From NCBI GenBank assembly GCA_017433615.1, contig JAFRGW010000010.1, positions 1 to 48,840 on the forward strand: DNA of 48,840 bases, given 5' to 3'. Source of the DNA: Eubacterium sp. GTDB lineage: Bacteria; Bacillota; Clostridia; Lachnospirales; Lachnospiraceae. The position numbers were made by a program, and so were the translations under genes. This document shows, piece after piece, positions 33,610 to 41,639 of the stretch. How positions within the stretch are numbered: the stretch's first letter is position 1; the number at the start of each line of letters is the position of its first letter. Below the pieces are notes generated by a model. It was not told the origin of the DNA and did not search any database. It saw nothing but the letters and a program-made list of their open reading frames with translations.

Positions 33610-35553
33610 ATGAATTACGATGAGTGGAAAGAAGAAATGAACCGTACATTTTCGGAGCCGGAAAATAGTGTATCTTCAGAGGCGGCTGAACAGCCGGAAC
33701 AGGTCAGTACACCAGATGCAGACCATCCGGCAGAGGGCGCAGCGGAAGCAGGACAGGCAGCGGCTGAGGAAACTCCGGCAGAATACATTGCAGAAGATGC
33801 AGCGCAGGCAGGACAGGCAGCAGATGCAGCGCAGGCAGGACAGGCAGCAGATGCGAATCCGGCCGGTGCAGATACAACAGCTGCTGAACAGCCGGAACAG
33901 TCAGTTTCAGAACAGATGTCAGCGGAACAGAATGACCGTGTTGAGCCGGTGACCTACAGCTGGGTCAATCCGAAACTGCAGACAGGAAGAAACCGGGAAA
34001 ACATGCATGCCGGTCACAGCGATTATCAGTGGCGGGCTTCTGATTCACAGGGTACAAATACATACACATCGGGCTCGCAGAGTGTAAATGCATCCGGCAG
34101 CGGAAGCACCGGAACACAGGGCGGCTCTTACAGCGACAGAAATTCATCAGCGCAGTACACCGGTTCTGTTAATGGAACAGCAAAATCTGCTGACCGCCGT
34201 GTGAAGCGAACAAAAAGCAGAAAGCCGGCAGGCGCAGGCAGCAGATGGATGCGCACGATAGCGATGGCACTTGTTTTCGGCCTGGTTGCCGGAGTTGTCA
34301 TGTTCGGCGTCAACCGTGCCGGAAACGCACTGTTCGGAAGCAATGCACAGAAGGCAGATACGGCAGCGGCAAAATCCTATACAAAGGTAGAAACAACAAA
34401 AACTTCTGAAAGCAGCAATCTCGATGATGCGCTGGACGCATCTACCAAAACAGAAGGTGAACAGGCATATGCCGGAACGGTTGCAGAAGTGGCTTCCAAT
34501 GCGATGCCTTCACTGGTAACGATTTCTACGATGTCCGTCCAGGAGATGCAGAGTTTCTTCGGCGGAACACAGCAGTACGAGGTAGAGGGAGCAGGAACCG
34601 GTGTTATCGTCGGACAGAATGACACGGAACTTCTGATTGCAACAAATGATCATGTTGTAGACGGTGCGACAGAGGTGACCGTTGGATTTATTGATGAACA
34701 GGCTGTTGAGGCATATATTAAGGGAACAGATCCTTCCAATGACCTTGCAGTTGTCGGTGTCAAACTGGAAGATATTCCGCAGGAGACACTGGATCAGATT
34801 AAGGTTGTCGCAATCGGTAATTCCGATGACCTGGTTCTGGGTGAACAGGTTGTTGTAATCGGTAACGCACTCGGAATCGGACAGTCTGTGACCAGCGGCT
34901 ATATCAGCGGATTTGACCGTGAACTGGAACTTGCCGACGAGACAGGTATGAATACACTGGTTTCCAGCGGACTGATTCAGACGGATGCAGCAATCAATGC
35001 CGGCAACAGCGGCGGCGCACTTCTGAACATGCGCGGTGAGCTTGTCGGAATCAATGAGGCTAAGTCCTCCAGTGCCGGCGGCGCCACAGTTGATAATGTC
35101 GGTTATTCAATCCCGATTTCCAAGGCAGAGCCGATTCTGCAGGAACTGATGACGCTTGAGACGAAAGATAAAGTTTCAGAAGAAGAGAAGGGATATCTTG
35201 GCATCCGCTGCGCAGATGTCAATCAGGAAACTTCCCAGCGCTACAACATTCCTGTCGGTGTCTATGTAAGAGAAATCGGAAAAGACAGTCCGGCCGCAGA
35301 AGCAGGACTGATCGAAGGGGATGTTATCACAAAGATTGACGGAAAGATTGTCAGCCAGTATGCTGACCTGGAAGCTGCACTTGATTACTGTAAGGCAGGG
35401 GAGACAATTGAAGTAATTGTTCAGCGGCAGACAAACGGTTCTTATGAAGAACAGACACTTTCCGTAACACTTGGTAAACAGGCAGTTCTGGATAATCTCA
35501 GCTCAGATGAGGAGATGCAGCGGAACATGCAGACAGGTCCGAACGGGGACTGA
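33610..35553 (+). CDS. htrA: HtrA/DegP-like membrane serine protease with PDZ domain
   Basis: A 647-residue protein. The cytosolic N-terminus (1-210) is disordered and Ala/Gln/Glu-rich with short tandem repeats. One transmembrane helix (about 214-234) puts the trypsin-like protease outside, with catalytic triad His348 (ATNDHVVDGA), Asp378 (DPSNDLAVVGV) and Ser467 (INAGNSGGALLN). A PDZ domain covers about 527-620 (EKGYLGIRC, SPAAEAGLIEGDVIT). HtrA proteases degrade or refold damaged exported proteins during heat or envelope stress. The ribosome site GAAAGGTGG precedes ATG 33610. The N-terminal extension is longer than in B. subtilis HtrA. Confidence 0.94.
   Translation: MNYDEWKEEMNRTFSEPENSVSSEAAEQPEQVSTPDADHPAEGAAEAGQAAAEETPAEYIAEDAAQAGQAADAAQAGQAADANPAGADTTAAEQPEQSVSEQMSAEQNDRVEPVTYSWVNPKLQTGRNRENMHAGHSDYQWRASDSQGTNTYTSGSQSVNASGSGSTGTQGGSYSDRNSSAQYTGSVNGTAKSADRRVKRTKSRKPAGAGSRWMRTIAMALVFGLVAGVVMFGVNRAGNALFGSNAQKADTAAAKSYTKVETTKTSESSNLDDALDASTKTEGEQAYAGTVAEVASNAMPSLVTISTMSVQEMQSFFGGTQQYEVEGAGTGVIVGQNDTELLIATNDHVVDGATEVTVGFIDEQAVEAYIKGTDPSNDLAVVGVKLEDIPQETLDQIKVVAIGNSDDLVLGEQVVVIGNALGIGQSVTSGYISGFDRELELADETGMNTLVSSGLIQTDAAINAGNSGGALLNMRGELVGINEAKSSSAGGATVDNVGYSIPISKAEPILQELMTLETKDKVSEEEKGYLGIRCADVNQETSQRYNIPVGVYVREIGKDSPAAEAGLIEGDVITKIDGKIVSQYADLEAALDYCKAGETIEVIVQRQTNGSYEEQTLSVTLGKQAVLDNLSSDEEMQRNMQTGPNGD
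33796..33849 (+). repeat. 27-bp tandem repeat (two perfect units) inside htrA
   Basis: The unit encodes DAAQAGQAA and occurs twice back to back, with a degenerate third copy just upstream. It lies in the disordered cytosolic region and is likely to vary in copy number between strains. Confidence 0.85.
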
Positions 35554-35629
35554 AGAAGCACGCCAGGTATTATCACAGAAACACGATTAAGGGTGAGTAT
35601 AAGTTAATAGTATCATGTTTTACCTCAGG

Positions 35630-35660
35630 AACGGAGTTGTGCGGGAGCGCAGCTCCGTTT
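35630..35660 (+). terminator. Stem-loop after htrA (probable terminator)
   Basis: AACGGAGTTGTGC pairs with GCGCAGCTCCGTT (two wobbles) around GGGA: thirteen base pairs. Only three T residues follow, so efficiency is uncertain. Confidence 0.55.
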
Positions 35661-35682
35661 CATGCTGTAAATCGGGGTTTGT

Positions 35683-35702
35683 GAGAACCGTCCCCTGTCT
35701 CC
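35683..35702. repeat. REP-like sequence GAGAACCGTCCCCTGTCTCC
   Basis: This word is of the kind I recall as repeated in intergenic DNA of many bacteria (GAACCGTCCCC type), often linked to Y1-type transposases. Only one copy is in the window, so the call rests on recognition alone. Confidence 0.3.
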
Positions 35703-35749
35703 TTGGTGGAAATGATCCCGGCAAACTCCGATTTGTAAATGTAAAAACA

Positions 35750-35778
35750 TTGATGCACTGAAAAAAGTAGAATATAAT
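35750..35778 (+). promoter_or_regulatory. Promoter of the ClpX-like gene
   Basis: TTGATG (35750-35755), 17 bases, TATAAT (35773-35778). A second TATAAT follows at about 35786-35791, nearer the start codon. Confidence 0.75.
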
Positions 35779-35808
35779 AACATGATATAATCTGTTAAGG
35801 AGAACTAT

Positions 35809-37386
35809 ATGTCTGACGAGAACAAATTTACGATAGAGGAAAAAAGTGACGCGTCGGAAACTGCAGAAGGGAAAATACCTGAAACGGAAGAAAGACAGGA
35901 TTCACATTATGATCCGAAAAAAGATTCACATGACCGCAGAAAAGAACCTCCGCGGATCTGCTACATGTGCCGCCGCAGTGAGAACAGAGCCGGGCGGCTG
36001 ATCGAGATACCCGGCGGTATCTGCGTCTGTGCGGACTGTATGCAGAAGAGCTTTGACAGCATGCAGAACGGCGCAATTGATTATAGTGAGATTATGCGCA
36101 ATCTGCCGCCTGGCATGGGGATGTTTGATCTCTCAAATCTGAATTTTTTTGATGGAATGTTTGGCGGAAACAGCCAGGACGACCGTTCCCGGAATCAGAA
36201 AAAAAAGCATGCGGGACATGCATCCGGGGCAGATGCAGACGGCAGCTTCCGTGCGGGTGCAGATGTAGATCCGGATGCAGACGGGCAGAATGTGCGTCCG
36301 ATGACGATACAGGATGTCATGCCGCCGCACAAGATCAAAGAGGCACTGGATGAATATGTGATCGGGCAGGAACAGGCAAAGAAAATCATGTCTGTCGGCG
36401 TATATAATCACTATAAACGGATTCTTTCGGAACCGAAAGACGGCGTAGAGATTGCAAAATCAAACATGCTGATGATCGGACCGACCGGATCAGGTAAAAC
36501 ATATCTGGTACAGACGCTTGCGAGGCTGTTAAATGTTCCCCTGGCCATGACAGATGCGACTTCGCTCACAGAGGCCGGGTATATTGGCGATGATATCGAG
36601 AGCGTTGTCTCCAAACTTCTGATGGCTGCCGACAATGATGTGGAACGCGCGGAGCATGGTATTATTTTTATTGATGAGATTGACAAAATCGCAAAGAAGA
36701 AAAATGTCAGCCAGCGCGATGTCAGCGGAGAAGCAGTACAGCAGGGTCTTTTGAAACTTCTGGAAGGCAGTGATGTCGAGGTTCCGGTGGGCGCAACCAA
36801 CAAAAATGCAATGGTTCCGCTGGAAACGGTCAATACGAGCAATATCCTGTTTATCTGCGGCGGGGCATTTCCGGATCTGGAGCTGATTATCAAACAGCGC
36901 CTGAACAAAACGGCTTCGATCGGTTTTCAGGCGGATCTGCATGATAAATACGACAACGATCCGAATCTGCTGCAGAAGGTAATGCTGGAGGATCTCCGGA
37001 AATTCGGCATGATACCGGAATTTCTGGGCCGTATGCCGGTTGTATTTGCACTGCACAGCCTTACGGAAGATATGCTGGTAGAAGTACTGAAAGAACCGCG
37101 CAATGCAATTCTGAAGCAGTATGAACGTCTGCTGGAACTGGACGAGGTGAAATTATCCTTTGAGGATGCAGCACTGCACGCCATCGCGAAGAAGGCAATG
37201 GAGCGGGATACCGGTGCACGCGCGCTGCGGGCTGTGATCGAGGAATTCATGCTGGATATTATGTATGAGATCCCGAAGGATAAAAATATCGGAGAAGTCG
37301 TTATTACGAAGGAATATATCGAACACACCGGCGGTCCGCGCATCGTGCTGCGCAGTGCGTCCGTTCCGCGGATTACGGGCGCGTGA
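35809..37386 (+). CDS. clpX: ClpX-like ATP-dependent protease ATPase subunit with extended N-terminal region
   Basis: A 525-residue AAA+ unfoldase, about 100 longer than typical ClpX. Residues 1-48 are a charged extension. The zinc-binding domain uses C51, C54, C74 and C77. A Gly/Asp-rich spacer (about 95-165, with alternating ADADG-like units) separates it from the ATPase core: Walker A GPTGSGKT (224-231), pore-loop GYIG (257-260) and Walker B IIFIDEID (285-292). The ClpP-docking loop motif IGF (371-373) is present, so it should feed ClpP. The zinc domain is divergent (CYMCRRSEN in place of the usual CSFCGKSQ) and clpP is not adjacent, which suggests a second, specialised ClpX, although this cannot be proved here. 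The ribosome site is AAGGAG. Confidence 0.88.
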   Translation: MSDENKFTIEEKSDASETAEGKIPETEERQDSHYDPKKDSHDRRKEPPRICYMCRRSENRAGRLIEIPGGICVCADCMQKSFDSMQNGAIDYSEIMRNLPPGMGMFDLSNLNFFDGMFGGNSQDDRSRNQKKKHAGHASGADADGSFRAGADVDPDADGQNVRPMTIQDVMPPHKIKEALDEYVIGQEQAKKIMSVGVYNHYKRILSEPKDGVEIAKSNMLMIGPTGSGKTYLVQTLARLLNVPLAMTDATSLTEAGYIGDDIESVVSKLLMAADNDVERAEHGIIFIDEIDKIAKKKNVSQRDVSGEAVQQGLLKLLEGSDVEVPVGATNKNAMVPLETVNTSNILFICGGAFPDLELIIKQRLNKTASIGFQADLHDKYDNDPNLLQKVMLEDLRKFGMIPEFLGRMPVVFALHSLTEDMLVEVLKEPRNAILKQYERLLELDEVKLSFEDAALHAIAKKAMERDTGARALRAVIEEFMLDIMYEIPKDKNIGEVVITKEYIEHTGGPRIVLRSASVPRITGA

Positions 37387-37405
37387 GAGGAAAACAGGGA
37401 TGTGC

Positions 37406-37498
37406 CGGAGCCGTACAGAAGCACGGCAAGGGATTTGAATTCATTGGATCAGTCCACCGCCTCAGGCGCGTGGAACGCCCACTGAGTTCAACGCTCCG
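37406..37498. repeat. Dispersed structured element, copy 2 (upstream of the lspA-like gene)
   Basis: Core 37430-37479 matches the thyA-upstream copy at 41 of 50 positions without gaps, including GATCAGTCC and GCCTCAGGCGCGT. Pairings visible here are closing stem CGGAGC/GCTCCG (37406-37411 with 37493-37498), hairpin GCCGT/ACGGC, stem GGATT/AGTCC, and stem GGCG/CGCC. The closing stem differs in sequence from the other copy yet still pairs. Confidence 0.6.
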
Positions 37499-37560
37499 CT
37501 TGAGATGCATAGGAACCCGGAAAGGAAGATGTCGGCAGATCAGAAGGGAGAAGTTATTTC

Positions 37561-38013
37561 ATGGTATATATCGCGATTGTTCTGGCAGTTTTTTCGGCTG
37601 ACATGATGCTGAAGCGCTATGTTGAGGAAAACCTGGGAGCGCAGGAGGAACGGCAGTATTTTGGCGGGAACGTGCGTGTGCGCAAAGTACATAATCATGG
37701 CATGCTCCTCGGTGCATTCAAAGATAAACCGAAGATGGTCCGCCGTGTGACTGGCGCTGTGCTGCTGGCGGCAGCAGTCCGGCTGCTTACGGTTATATTC
37801 AGCAGAAAAAAGGAGCGGCGCGCGGGGAAACTTGCACTGGCATTGATTGTCGGCGGCGCCTTGTCCAACTGGTTTGACCATTTTCACCAGGGCTATGTGG
37901 TAGATTATGTAAACGTGAAAACACCGGTGCGTTTTCTGAAGAAAATATACTTCAATCTGGCGGATTTCTTTATCGTTGCCGGCGCCCTGATCGCAGCGCT
38001 GTTTGACCGCTAA
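37561..38013 (+). CDS. Signal peptidase II-like membrane protein (divergent LspA)
   Basis: A 150-residue polytopic membrane protein with LspA-type landmarks: SADMMLKRY in helix 1, HNHGMLLGAF (42-53) in the position of the usual NxGAAF motif, GGALSNWFDHFHQGYVVDYV (98-117) with catalytic Asp115, and FNLADFFI (131-138) with catalytic Asp135. Both aspartates of the lipoprotein signal peptidase are present, so it could cleave prolipoproteins. The middle motif is unusual and the protein is short and basic (RKKERRAGK), so it may be a specialised paralogue. The ribosome site (AGGGAGAAG) precedes the ATG. It lies alone between clpX and pckA, downstream of the dispersed element. Confidence 0.78.
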   Translation: MVYIAIVLAVFSADMMLKRYVEENLGAQEERQYFGGNVRVRKVHNHGMLLGAFKDKPKMVRRVTGAVLLAAAVRLLTVIFSRKKERRAGKLALALIVGGALSNWFDHFHQGYVVDYVNVKTPVRFLKKIYFNLADFFIVAGALIAALFDR

Positions 38014-38093
38014 TGGTGAGATTTTGTCAATTTTTACCAAAGATAGGCAAAAACAAATTGTATTTTTTTATAAACAATATCGGCACCCTTTGC

Positions 38094-38122
38094 TTGTAAA
38101 TGTACTGGGAAACAGGTATAAT
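38094..38122 (+). promoter_or_regulatory. pckA promoter
   Basis: TTGTAA (38094-38099), 17 bases, TATAAT (38117-38122), about 64 bases before the pckA start. Confidence 0.8.
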
Positions 38123-38185
38123 GGCAAAAGGACTGATTTGGCAACAATTTAACAAATTAAAGTAATAGAGAAAGGTTCACAAGTT

Positions 38186-39799
38186 ATGGCAAAAATTGAT
38201 CTGACAAAGTATGGCATTACTGATGTAAAAGAAATCATCCACAATCCTTCTTATGATTTCTTCTATGAAGAAGAGATTAAGCCGGATCTGGAAGGATTTG
38301 ATAAGGGACAGGTTTCCGAACTTGGTGCTGTCAATGTCATGACCGGTATTTACACCGGACGTTCTCCTAAAGATAAATACATCGTTATGGATGAAGGTTC
38401 CAAGGATACTGTCTGGTGGACATCTGAAGAATATCCGAACGACAACAAGCCGATGAGTGAAGAGACCTGGGCTGACATGAAGAAAATCGCAATCAACCAG
38501 CTCTCCGGCAAGCGCCTGTTTGTACAGGACTGCTTCTGCGGCGCAAACAAAGACACCCGCATGGCAATCCGTTTCATCATGGAAGTTGCATGGCAGGCAC
38601 ACTTCATCAAGAACATGTTCATCAACCCGACAGATGAAGAGCTTGAGAACTTTGAGCCGGACTTTGTCTGCTACAATGCTTCCAAGGCAAAGGTTGAGAA
38701 CTATAAGGATTACGGCCTGAATTCCGAGACAGTTGCGGCATTCAATGTTACCAGCCGTGAGCAGGTTATCATCAACACATGGTACGGCGGTGAGATGAAG
38801 AAGGGTATGTTCTCCATGATGAACTACTATCTGCCGCTGAAGGGCATCGCTTCCATGCACTGCTCTGCAAACACAGATATGGAAGGCAAGAACACAGCAA
38901 TCTTCTTCGGCCTTTCCGGAACCGGCAAGACCACACTCTCCACAGATCCGAAGCGTCTTCTGATCGGTGATGACGAGCACGGCTGGGATGACAACGGCGT
39001 ATTCAACTTCGAGGGCGGATGCTATGCAAAGGTTATCAACCTCGACAAGGAATCCGAGCCGGACATCTACAATGCAATCAAGCGCAATGCGCTCCTTGAG
39101 AACGTCACACTGGATGAGAACGGCAAGATTGATTTTGCTGACAAGAGTGTCACAGAGAACACACGTGTATCTTATCCGATCGACCACATCGAGAAGATCG
39201 TTCTGAATGTTAATCCGATCTCTGCAGGTCCGGCAGCTGAGAATGTAATCTTCCTGTCAGCTGACGCATTTGGTGTACTGCCGCCGGTTTCCATCCTGAC
39301 AGAGGAACAGACCCAGTATTACTTCCTGTCCGGCTTCACAGCAAAGCTGGCAGGTACCGAGCGCGGCATCACAGAGCCGACACCGACCTTCTCCGCATGC
39401 TTCGGCCAGGCATTCCTGGAGCTGCATCCGACAAAGTACGGTGAGGAGCTCGTTAAGAGAATGGAGAAGAGCGGCGCGAAAGCTTATCTGGTTAACACCG
39501 GATGGAACGGCACCGGCAAGCGTATCTCCATCAAGGATACCCGCGGTATTATCGATGCAATCCTGAACGGCGATGTACTGAAGGCTCCGACAAAGAAGAT
39601 TCCGATCTTTGATCTTGAGGTTCCGACAGAGCTTCCGGGTGTTGATCCGGCAATTCTGGATCCGCGTGACACCTACGCAGATGCTGCTGAGTGGGATGCA
39701 AAGGCAAAGGATCTGGCAGGACGCTTCATCAAGAACTTTGAGAAGTACACTTACAATGAGCATGGCAAGGCACTTGTTCCGGCAGGCCCGCAGCTTTGA
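38186..39799 (+). CDS. pckA: Phosphoenolpyruvate carboxykinase (ATP)
   Basis: A 537-residue ATP-type PEP carboxykinase, interconverting oxaloacetate plus ATP and PEP plus CO2 plus ADP. Visible are TGRSPKDKY (near 52), the kinase-1a P-loop [11 protein letters not shown] (about 242-252), the metal site [19 protein letters not shown] and the adenine-binding TRVSYP. In anaerobic gut clostridia it often runs in the carboxylating direction to conserve energy. Codon use is strongly biased (AAG, GAC, ATC, TTC), marking very high expression. The gene has its own promoter and a strong terminator. The ribosome site is AGAAAGG. Confidence 0.97.
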   Translation: MAKIDLTKYGITDVKEIIHNPSYDFFYEEEIKPDLEGFDKGQVSELGAVNVMTGIYTGRSPKDKYIVMDEGSKDTVWWTSEEYPNDNKPMSEETWADMKKIAINQLSGKRLFVQDCFCGANKDTRMAIRFIMEVAWQAHFIKNMFINPTDEELENFEPDFVCYNASKAKVENYKDYGLNSETVAAFNVTSREQVIINTWYGGEMKKGMFSMMNYYLPLKGIASMHCSANTDMEGKNTAIFFGLSGTGKTTLSTDPKRLLIGDDEHGWDDNGVFNFEGGCYAKVINLDKESEPDIYNAIKRNALLENVTLDENGKIDFADKSVTENTRVSYPIDHIEKIVLNVNPISAGPAAENVIFLSADAFGVLPPVSILTEEQTQYYFLSGFTAKLAGTERGITEPTPTFSACFGQAFLELHPTKYGEELVKRMEKSGAKAYLVNTGWNGTGKRISIKDTRGIIDAILNGDVLKAPTKKIPIFDLEVPTELPGVDPAILDPRDTYADAAEWDAKAKDLAGRFIKNFEKYTYNEHGKALVPAGPQL

Positions 39800-39810
39800 T
39801 CACGCGTACC

Positions 39811-39824
39811 GGTCAGGCACCTGC
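39811..39824 (-). repeat. Inverted copy of the GGTGCCTGA intergenic word
   Basis: On the minus strand it reads GCAGGTGCCTGACC, sharing GGTGCCTGAC with the site at 5075. It lies just after the pckA stop. Confidence 0.3.
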
Positions 39825-39858
39825 TTAACTGAACAGACATGAAATCTATAAGAACGGA

Positions 39859-39888
39859 GGCTGCCGCATACGCGGCGGCCTTCTTTTT
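39859..39888 (+). terminator. pckA terminator
   Basis: GGCTGCCGC pairs with GCGGCGGCC (one wobble) around ATAC, followed by TTCTTTTT. Confidence 0.88.
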
Positions 39889-39960
39889 ATCTGACAGGAT
39901 TTCTTTTTTGTTTTTTAGATAATCTGAATCGGGACGGCAGATGCAGAACACAACTTATGC

Positions 39961-39989
39961 TAGACTTGCAGATGTTTTCGGGCTATAAT
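39961..39989 (+). promoter_or_regulatory. Promoter of the SH3 lipoprotein gene
   Basis: TAGACT (39961-39966), 17 bases, TATAAT (39984-39989). The -10 is perfect and the -35 is moderate. Confidence 0.6.
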
Positions 39990-40075
39990 TACACATAGTG
40001 TTAAGATAATATCAGTATGATCCGGCGTTTCATACAGTGAGATGATGCCGGATGATTCAGGGGAGAATGTAAAGT

Positions 40076-40702
40076 ATGAAAGCGACAAAGGTTTTACCGT
40101 TTATTCTTACGGCAGCAGTGCTTGCGGGACTGGCAGGCGGATGCGGCAGCAGCAATTCGGACGCGCAGGAGACAGCAGAGGCAGTCGTAACGGAGACACC
40201 AACGCCGACCCCGACGCCGACTCCGACGCCAACGCCGACCCCGACGCCGACACCAACCCCGACCCCGACACCTGAGGCGGGTTCTCTGAAGCCGGAGGCA
40301 ATTGAGGCAGTTCCGGTAGACGGCGCGGAAGAAAACGGGGAAGAAGCGAAAGACCCTGCCGGTGAAACGACAGATCCGGCTGACAGCGGGAGCGGATATG
40401 TCACAGTCAGCAGTGCAAATGTGCGTGAAAATCCGGATCTTGATTCAGAAATCTATACTTCGCTGGATCCTGGAACTGCAGTTACCGTTGTCGGAGAAGA
40501 AGACGGCTGGTATATCGTCTCTATAGACGGCGGCACTTATTATATTTCACAGGAACTTCTCGGAAAAGCGGGAACGCAGACAGATACAGAAGTAACCGAA
40601 GATACAGATGATACAGATGACGGTTACGACGACAGTGAAGAATACAGTGAAGAGGATTACGAAGAAGAGGACTACGATGACGGTGGTTCCCGTGCAGAGT
40701 AA
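40076..40702 (+). CDS. Lipoprotein with Thr-Pro repeat, SH3 domain and acidic tail
   Basis: A 208-residue lipoprotein. The lipobox is LAGG-Cys23. Residues about 40-66 are an uninterrupted Thr-Pro repeat of about thirteen units, a stiff spacer through the wall. A bacterial SH3 (SH3b) domain spans about 106-160, with VTVSSANVRENPDLDSEIYT, VVGEEDGWYIVSIDGG and TYYISQELL. The last 40 residues are Asp/Glu/Tyr-rich (DDGYDDSEEYSEEDYEEEDY). SH3b domains bind peptidoglycan or proteins, so this is likely an envelope-attached binding protein. Start ATG 40076 follows GGGGAGA. Its acidic tail resembles that of the LCP protein at 31872. Confidence 0.87.
   Translation: MKATKVLPFILTAAVLAGLAGGCGSSNSDAQETAEAVVTETPTPTPTPTPTPTPTPTPTPTPTPTPEAGSLKPEAIEAVPVDGAEENGEEAKDPAGETTDPADSGSGYVTVSSANVRENPDLDSEIYTSLDPGTAVTVVGEEDGWYIVSIDGGTYYISQELLGKAGTQTDTEVTEDTDDTDDGYDDSEEYSEEDYEEEDYDDGGSRAE
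40195..40272 (+). repeat. Thr-Pro coding repeat
   Basis: About thirteen ACN-CCN six-base units, mostly ACGCCG, ACCCCG and ACTCCG mixtures. The reverse strand reads Gly-Val repeats and is only a shadow. Length is probably variable between strains. Confidence 0.9.
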
Positions 40703-40816
40703 GACCGGCGCTGACTGAACTGCGTGCAGTCCTCACAGAAAGGCGCGCAGGAAGGTGTGCAAGTACGTGCGCAGCGCATGCGCGGCCGGCGATGGTGATA
40801 AATAATGAACATGAAA

Positions 40817-40854
40817 AACGCAGCGGCAATTATATGTTTGCCGCTGCGTTTTTT
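40817..40854. terminator. Bidirectional terminator between the SH3 lipoprotein gene and mscL
   Basis: A thirteen-base-pair stem AACGCAGCGGCAA/TTGCCGCTGCGTT. TTTTTT follows on the plus strand, and the minus-strand tail is TTTTTC, so it serves both converging genes. A further CGCGATC/GATCGCG palindrome lies at 40871-40887. Confidence 0.88.
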
Positions 40855-40920
40855 GCTCTGCGTATTCAATCGCGATCTCTGATCGCGTGCGTGCTGTGCA
40901 CCTGTGCATCTGCCGGTTAA

Positions 40921-41337
40921 TTACTTCAGTTCAGATGTGCAGTGCGGGCATCTGGTTGCATCGATGCTGACGTCATCGGACTTGCAGAACGGGCAGATCT
41001 TGGTGGTCGGTGCTGCTTCCGGCTCAGGTTTCTTGACGATGCTCTGTGCTTTGTTCAGCGCCTTGACCATGCAGAAGATTACAAATGCAATGATGATAAA
41101 GTTAATGATCGCGCCGACAAAATTACCGATGGCGATTACGCCGCCGCCTGCAAGGTGGATGCCCATCTGGCTGACATCGATACCACCGCTGATCAGAGAA
41201 ATGATCGGCATAATGATGTCATCAACCAGAGAGGTAACGATAGCAGTGAAGGCAGCACCAATGATCATACCTACAGCAAGATCCATAACACTGCCGCGTG
41301 AGATGAATTCCTTGAATTCAGATATAAATTTTTTCAC
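40921..41337 (-). CDS. mscL: Large-conductance mechanosensitive channel with C-terminal zinc ribbon
   Basis: A 138-residue MscL. The N-terminal amphipathic helix (KKFISEFKEFISRGS) is followed by transmembrane helix 1 (about 16-44, VMDLAVGMIIGAAFTAIVTS), a short periplasmic loop, and helix 2 (about 69-95). The channel opens under membrane tension and releases solutes during osmotic downshock. In place of the usual helical bundle end, the tail carries a zinc ribbon, C115, C118, C130 and C133 (CPFC and CPHC). The start is GTG 41337 with a strong GAGGAGG site. It is transcribed alone on the minus strand. Confidence 0.94.
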   Translation of the reverse strand: MKKFISEFKEFISRGSVMDLAVGMIIGAAFTAIVTSLVDDIIMPIISLISGGIDVSQMGIHLAGGGVIAIGNFVGAIINFIIIAFVIFCMVKALNKAQSIVKKPEPEAAPTTKICPFCKSDDVSIDATRCPHCTSELK

Positions 41338-41383
41338 AACAACTCCTCCTCATCTATCTGTATAATATTAAATAGTCATTTTT

Positions 41384-41411
41384 ATTATAGCAGTTTACCG
41401 AAATAAAACAA
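41384..41411 (-). promoter_or_regulatory. mscL promoter
   Basis: Minus strand: TTGTTT (41411-41406), 16 bases, TATAAT (41389-41384). The remaining part of the 302-bp gap to thyA holds the dispersed element below; I see no clear thyA promoter. Confidence 0.6.
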
Positions 41412-41537
41412 TAAAGAGTTTTGGAAATCCTCCATCGTGCAGACAACCGGCCTGTTTGTGAATCTTTCCTATAGACAGATGTCGTGGTTCAAATTACAAT
41501 AGACACTGTATCTTGTATATCTCAGTGGAAGATGAAT

Positions 41538-41615
41538 CCCGCCTTTGCAGGCGACGGGACTTGAACGCAGTCGATCAGTCCCCTGCCTCAGGCGCGTAGA
41601 GCGCCAGACGGCGGG
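41538..41615. repeat. Dispersed structured element, copy 3 (upstream of thyA)
   Basis: A 78-base unit closed by CCCGCC/GGCGGG (41538-41543 with 41610-41615). Inside are stem GGGACT/AGTCCC (41556-41561 with 41577-41582) and hairpin GGCGC/GCGCC (41591-41595 with 41601-41605). The core 41556-41605 is 41/50 identical to 37430-37479. The outer arm can alternatively pair as CCCGCC...GGCGACGGG. The unit ends 24 bases before the thyA start. The minus strand contains GTTCAAGTC but does not fold as a tRNA. Confidence 0.6.
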
Positions 41616-41639
41616 TTTGAATGACGGAGAAATAGAATT

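Noticed and set aside
40195-40272. CRISPR-like repeat
   Set aside because: The units are six-base codon pairs without spacers and lie inside a coding frame.
40057-40404. Minus-strand Gly-Val repeat protein
   Set aside because: It is the shadow of the Thr-Pro repeat in the plus-strand lipoprotein gene.
41538-41615. tRNA gene on the minus strand
   Set aside because: It contains GTTCAAGTC, but no T-stem, anticodon arm or acceptor pairing of the right size can be formed.
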